A stretch of DNA of 64,000 bases, from NCBI GenBank assembly GCA_965153455.1, contig OZ234498.1, positions 13,082,001 to 13,146,000 on the forward strand, in the 5' to 3' direction. This DNA comes from Sphagnum compactum (lineage: Eukaryota > Bryophyta > Sphagnopsida > Sphagnales). Position numbers and translations under genes: made by a program. The notes under the pieces were generated by a model. It did no database searches and was not told the DNA's origin. It saw only the letters and a list, made by a program, of their open reading frames with translations. Positions 61,931 to 64,000 of this stretch are shown piece by piece. How positions within the stretch are numbered: position 1 is the stretch's first letter; each line of letters begins with the position of its first letter.

Positions 61931-64000
61931 GGTTTAAAACAATTTGTTTGGATGTAAAGTTGCAAATGTGTACAACATTTCATCCATTAAACCTGATTTT
62001 TTTTGTCCATCCGTAAAATAATATTACCATAATAGTCAAATAGACAACTTATGATGTAGCCACATTAGCCATAGTAGTTGCTTGATGTTTGATGATGTCA
62101 CATTTCTAGTTGACATTTTGACTATAAATCAATTGGGAAGTTTGTTGATGCCAAGAATAACATGAGGTCACTAGCAATATTGTAGCATTTTCATCATTTG
62201 AAAGTGACAATGAAGAGTCATTTTCAACTATCCACCAAATTAATAGGTGAATCGACTTATTTGGTAATCACCATTAATTTATTTAAATATTAAAAAGGTT
62301 GTAGTTGCAACATAGTTGAAAAAGACATGCAATTGAAAAAAAAAAAAAGTATTTTCTCCTAGTGAATGCACCCAATGGAATGTTAAACCTATTTTTAAAA
62401 ATATAGATTCCCATTCACAATGTATTTGGACGTGACAATGTTTGTGATGGGGTTTTTTAAAAAAAACTAGTGGCCTATGGATCAATGACACGTGCCTCAA
62501 AACCCCATAAAGCAAGGTTTTTTCTTTTTTTGGCATGGATGGGCAATTATAATGTTTGTTTTATTGTACCATACATGTGATTAATGTTAGAACCTAGATC
62601 TATTGTTGAGAGGATAGAATCCCATCTACATTATATTTGGAAACAAAAGTACATAAATGAAACATGTGGAGGGTTGGTTGGTTTGTTAATCATATGAAAA
62701 GCTTTTGTTTTGTTAAAAAATAAAAATGGAATTGTCTCACTCTTGAGATTCACATAAAAAGAATTGAATTACTATTTTGTGTCCAATTTGTTTATAATAA
62801 TGGTCATGTATAAAAAAAAGTTAGTGGTTGAGGTTCAATCTTAATAACCGAAGTGAAAATGAGTGGTGAATTATAGGCCAAACTCAAGTTCTAGTTCATA
62901 AAAGTTCTACATTATTTAAGCTTGAGGGAATATTGAACACTATATATTATTTAGAAAATAAAGCTAATGAAAGTCAAGCAAACAAATTCAAAGCTCTCCC
63001 ATTTGATCAATTCCATTGACCATATTGTTTTCCTTCATCCTTAGGCCTAAACCTATTGTGCAAACGATGTATATATTATTTTCATTGAAACTACAATCCT
63101 TATTATTTAGAAACTTGGTTTTTAAAAAATGCTTCAAATGAACTAATGATGAAACTAATCTATTGCCAACTATGTGTTATGAAATTTCTCAATGTTTTAA
63201 ATTTATGTAAAAAGGTGAAAAGTTGTCCTCATTAAAGCTCATATTGTAAAATGAATTATAGGCAAAATGTCGTGACTTAAGGCTTTTGATCCTTTATATG
63301 AACTACAACAAATCTATCAAATATTAATCTTGAATGTAAAAAATTATTTAATGAAAATGATAATTAAATTTTAATGTAACTCACTACTTGTCAAGACTAT
63401 TAACCATTCAATTCCAGGGGTCATGAACTTGGGTTCCCATTTTATAATTTTAAATAAATGTAGAAACTTACCCATCTTAATTCCTAGTGTAAAATGAATG
63501 AAATTTATAGAACATAATTCCCCTCTTAACCCATGGGGAAAATTTTGTGTTGTTGATTGAAAGTTGTGCTTTCTTTAATGTGAAATTATGATTATTATCT
63601 TTCCTTTGTTGCTTTTTTTCCTCATAATTCAGGGTGGTTGCAAAATAAGGTGGACTAATTCCAACAAATAAATAATCCATAAAACATCCATTTGCTAATG
63701 TTAAAATGATAGTCTACTATGATATCATTGGTCAAGTGAATGACTAAAAAATGGTTAATGAATTAATAAACATTATGTGAATAAAAAACCAATTACATAA
63801 CTTTAAAACATAAATGTTTAAAAAAACAATGAACCTATCAAAAAATGATTATGATATGGACTTTTGAAATTGAAGTCAATAACTTTTTTTTTGGGTTACT
63901 TGGTTTTTGCACCTAAAAAAATATATTTAAGTTTTTTTTTGTTTTAATACATCATATATCAAGTCCTTAAGATATCCCAAACAAAATCTATAAAGAAAAA
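61931..64000. other. AT-rich intergenic, nothing recognised
   Basis: Only short, motif-free open frames. No repeats or elements could be supported. Confidence 0.4.

Noticed and set aside
62279-63680. Short minus-strand open frames near the right end
   Set aside because: No motifs, no splice structure and AT-driven composition; consistent with chance.
1-64000. CRISPR arrays, tRNA or rRNA genes
   Set aside because: No regularly spaced identical repeats of CRISPR type and no tRNA or rRNA signatures were noticed; the window is eukaryotic nuclear in character.

Overview
This window looks like nuclear DNA of a land plant. The evidence is spliceosomal GT..AG introns, a PRT6-type N-degron E3 ligase gene with many introns, a germin-like cupin gene, Ty3/gypsy and CACTA elements, and long AT-rich spacers. 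The mix of transposons suggests a seed-free plant (moss, liverwort, lycophyte or fern) more than a crop-type angiosperm. It includes a DDE transposase of a type common in basidiomycete fungi, a retroelement C-terminus with a CCHC knuckle, and simple-repeat arrays. The lineage call is inference only.

Layout. 0-2 kb: broken DDE transposase followed by a perfect 10-bp hairpin. 2.8-4.2 kb: copy A of a dispersed repeat, then a 255-bp foldback element. 6.0-8.3 kb (+): a small spliced gene ending in a piggyBac-type zinc ribbon. 10.8-11.6 kb (-): LINE 3'-end fragment. 12.4-13.5 kb (+): germin-like gene broken inside its first metal-binding motif. 13.5-19.5 kb: AT-rich DNA with two repeat arrays and an unclassified minus-strand coding remnant. 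19.6-20.4 kb (+): decayed C-terminus of another retroelement. 23.6-42.0 kb (-): the main gene, a PRT6/UBR-type ubiquitin ligase of at least 18 kb, in which I can place the split UBR box, the RING region and the C-terminal UBR domain. 42.3-42.6 kb: copy B of the dispersed repeat, just upstream of that gene.

43.4-55 kb is a decayed Ty3/gypsy element read left to right (gag, protease, RT, RNase H, integrase, an extra 3' ORF region, probable 3' LTR). Two younger insertions sit inside it: a 660-bp solo LTR with a perfect 5-bp target duplication inside RNase H, and a 1.8-kb CACTA-like element with a 3-bp duplication inside the extra ORF. 55-58 kb holds the 3' part of a CACTA transposon with a DUF4216-like coding remnant and subterminal repeats. 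58-64 kb is non-coding, with a 1.4-kb array of short TAGGCC/CATGTGGC-type repeats.

Only the PRT6 gene and the zinc-ribbon gene look functional. The other coding sequence is transposon debris or a decayed paralogue. The least explained items are the extra ORF downstream of integrase, the zinc-ribbon gene with its unknown N-terminal domain, the two hairpins that differ by compensatory base changes, and the OB-fold-like remnant at 17 kb.
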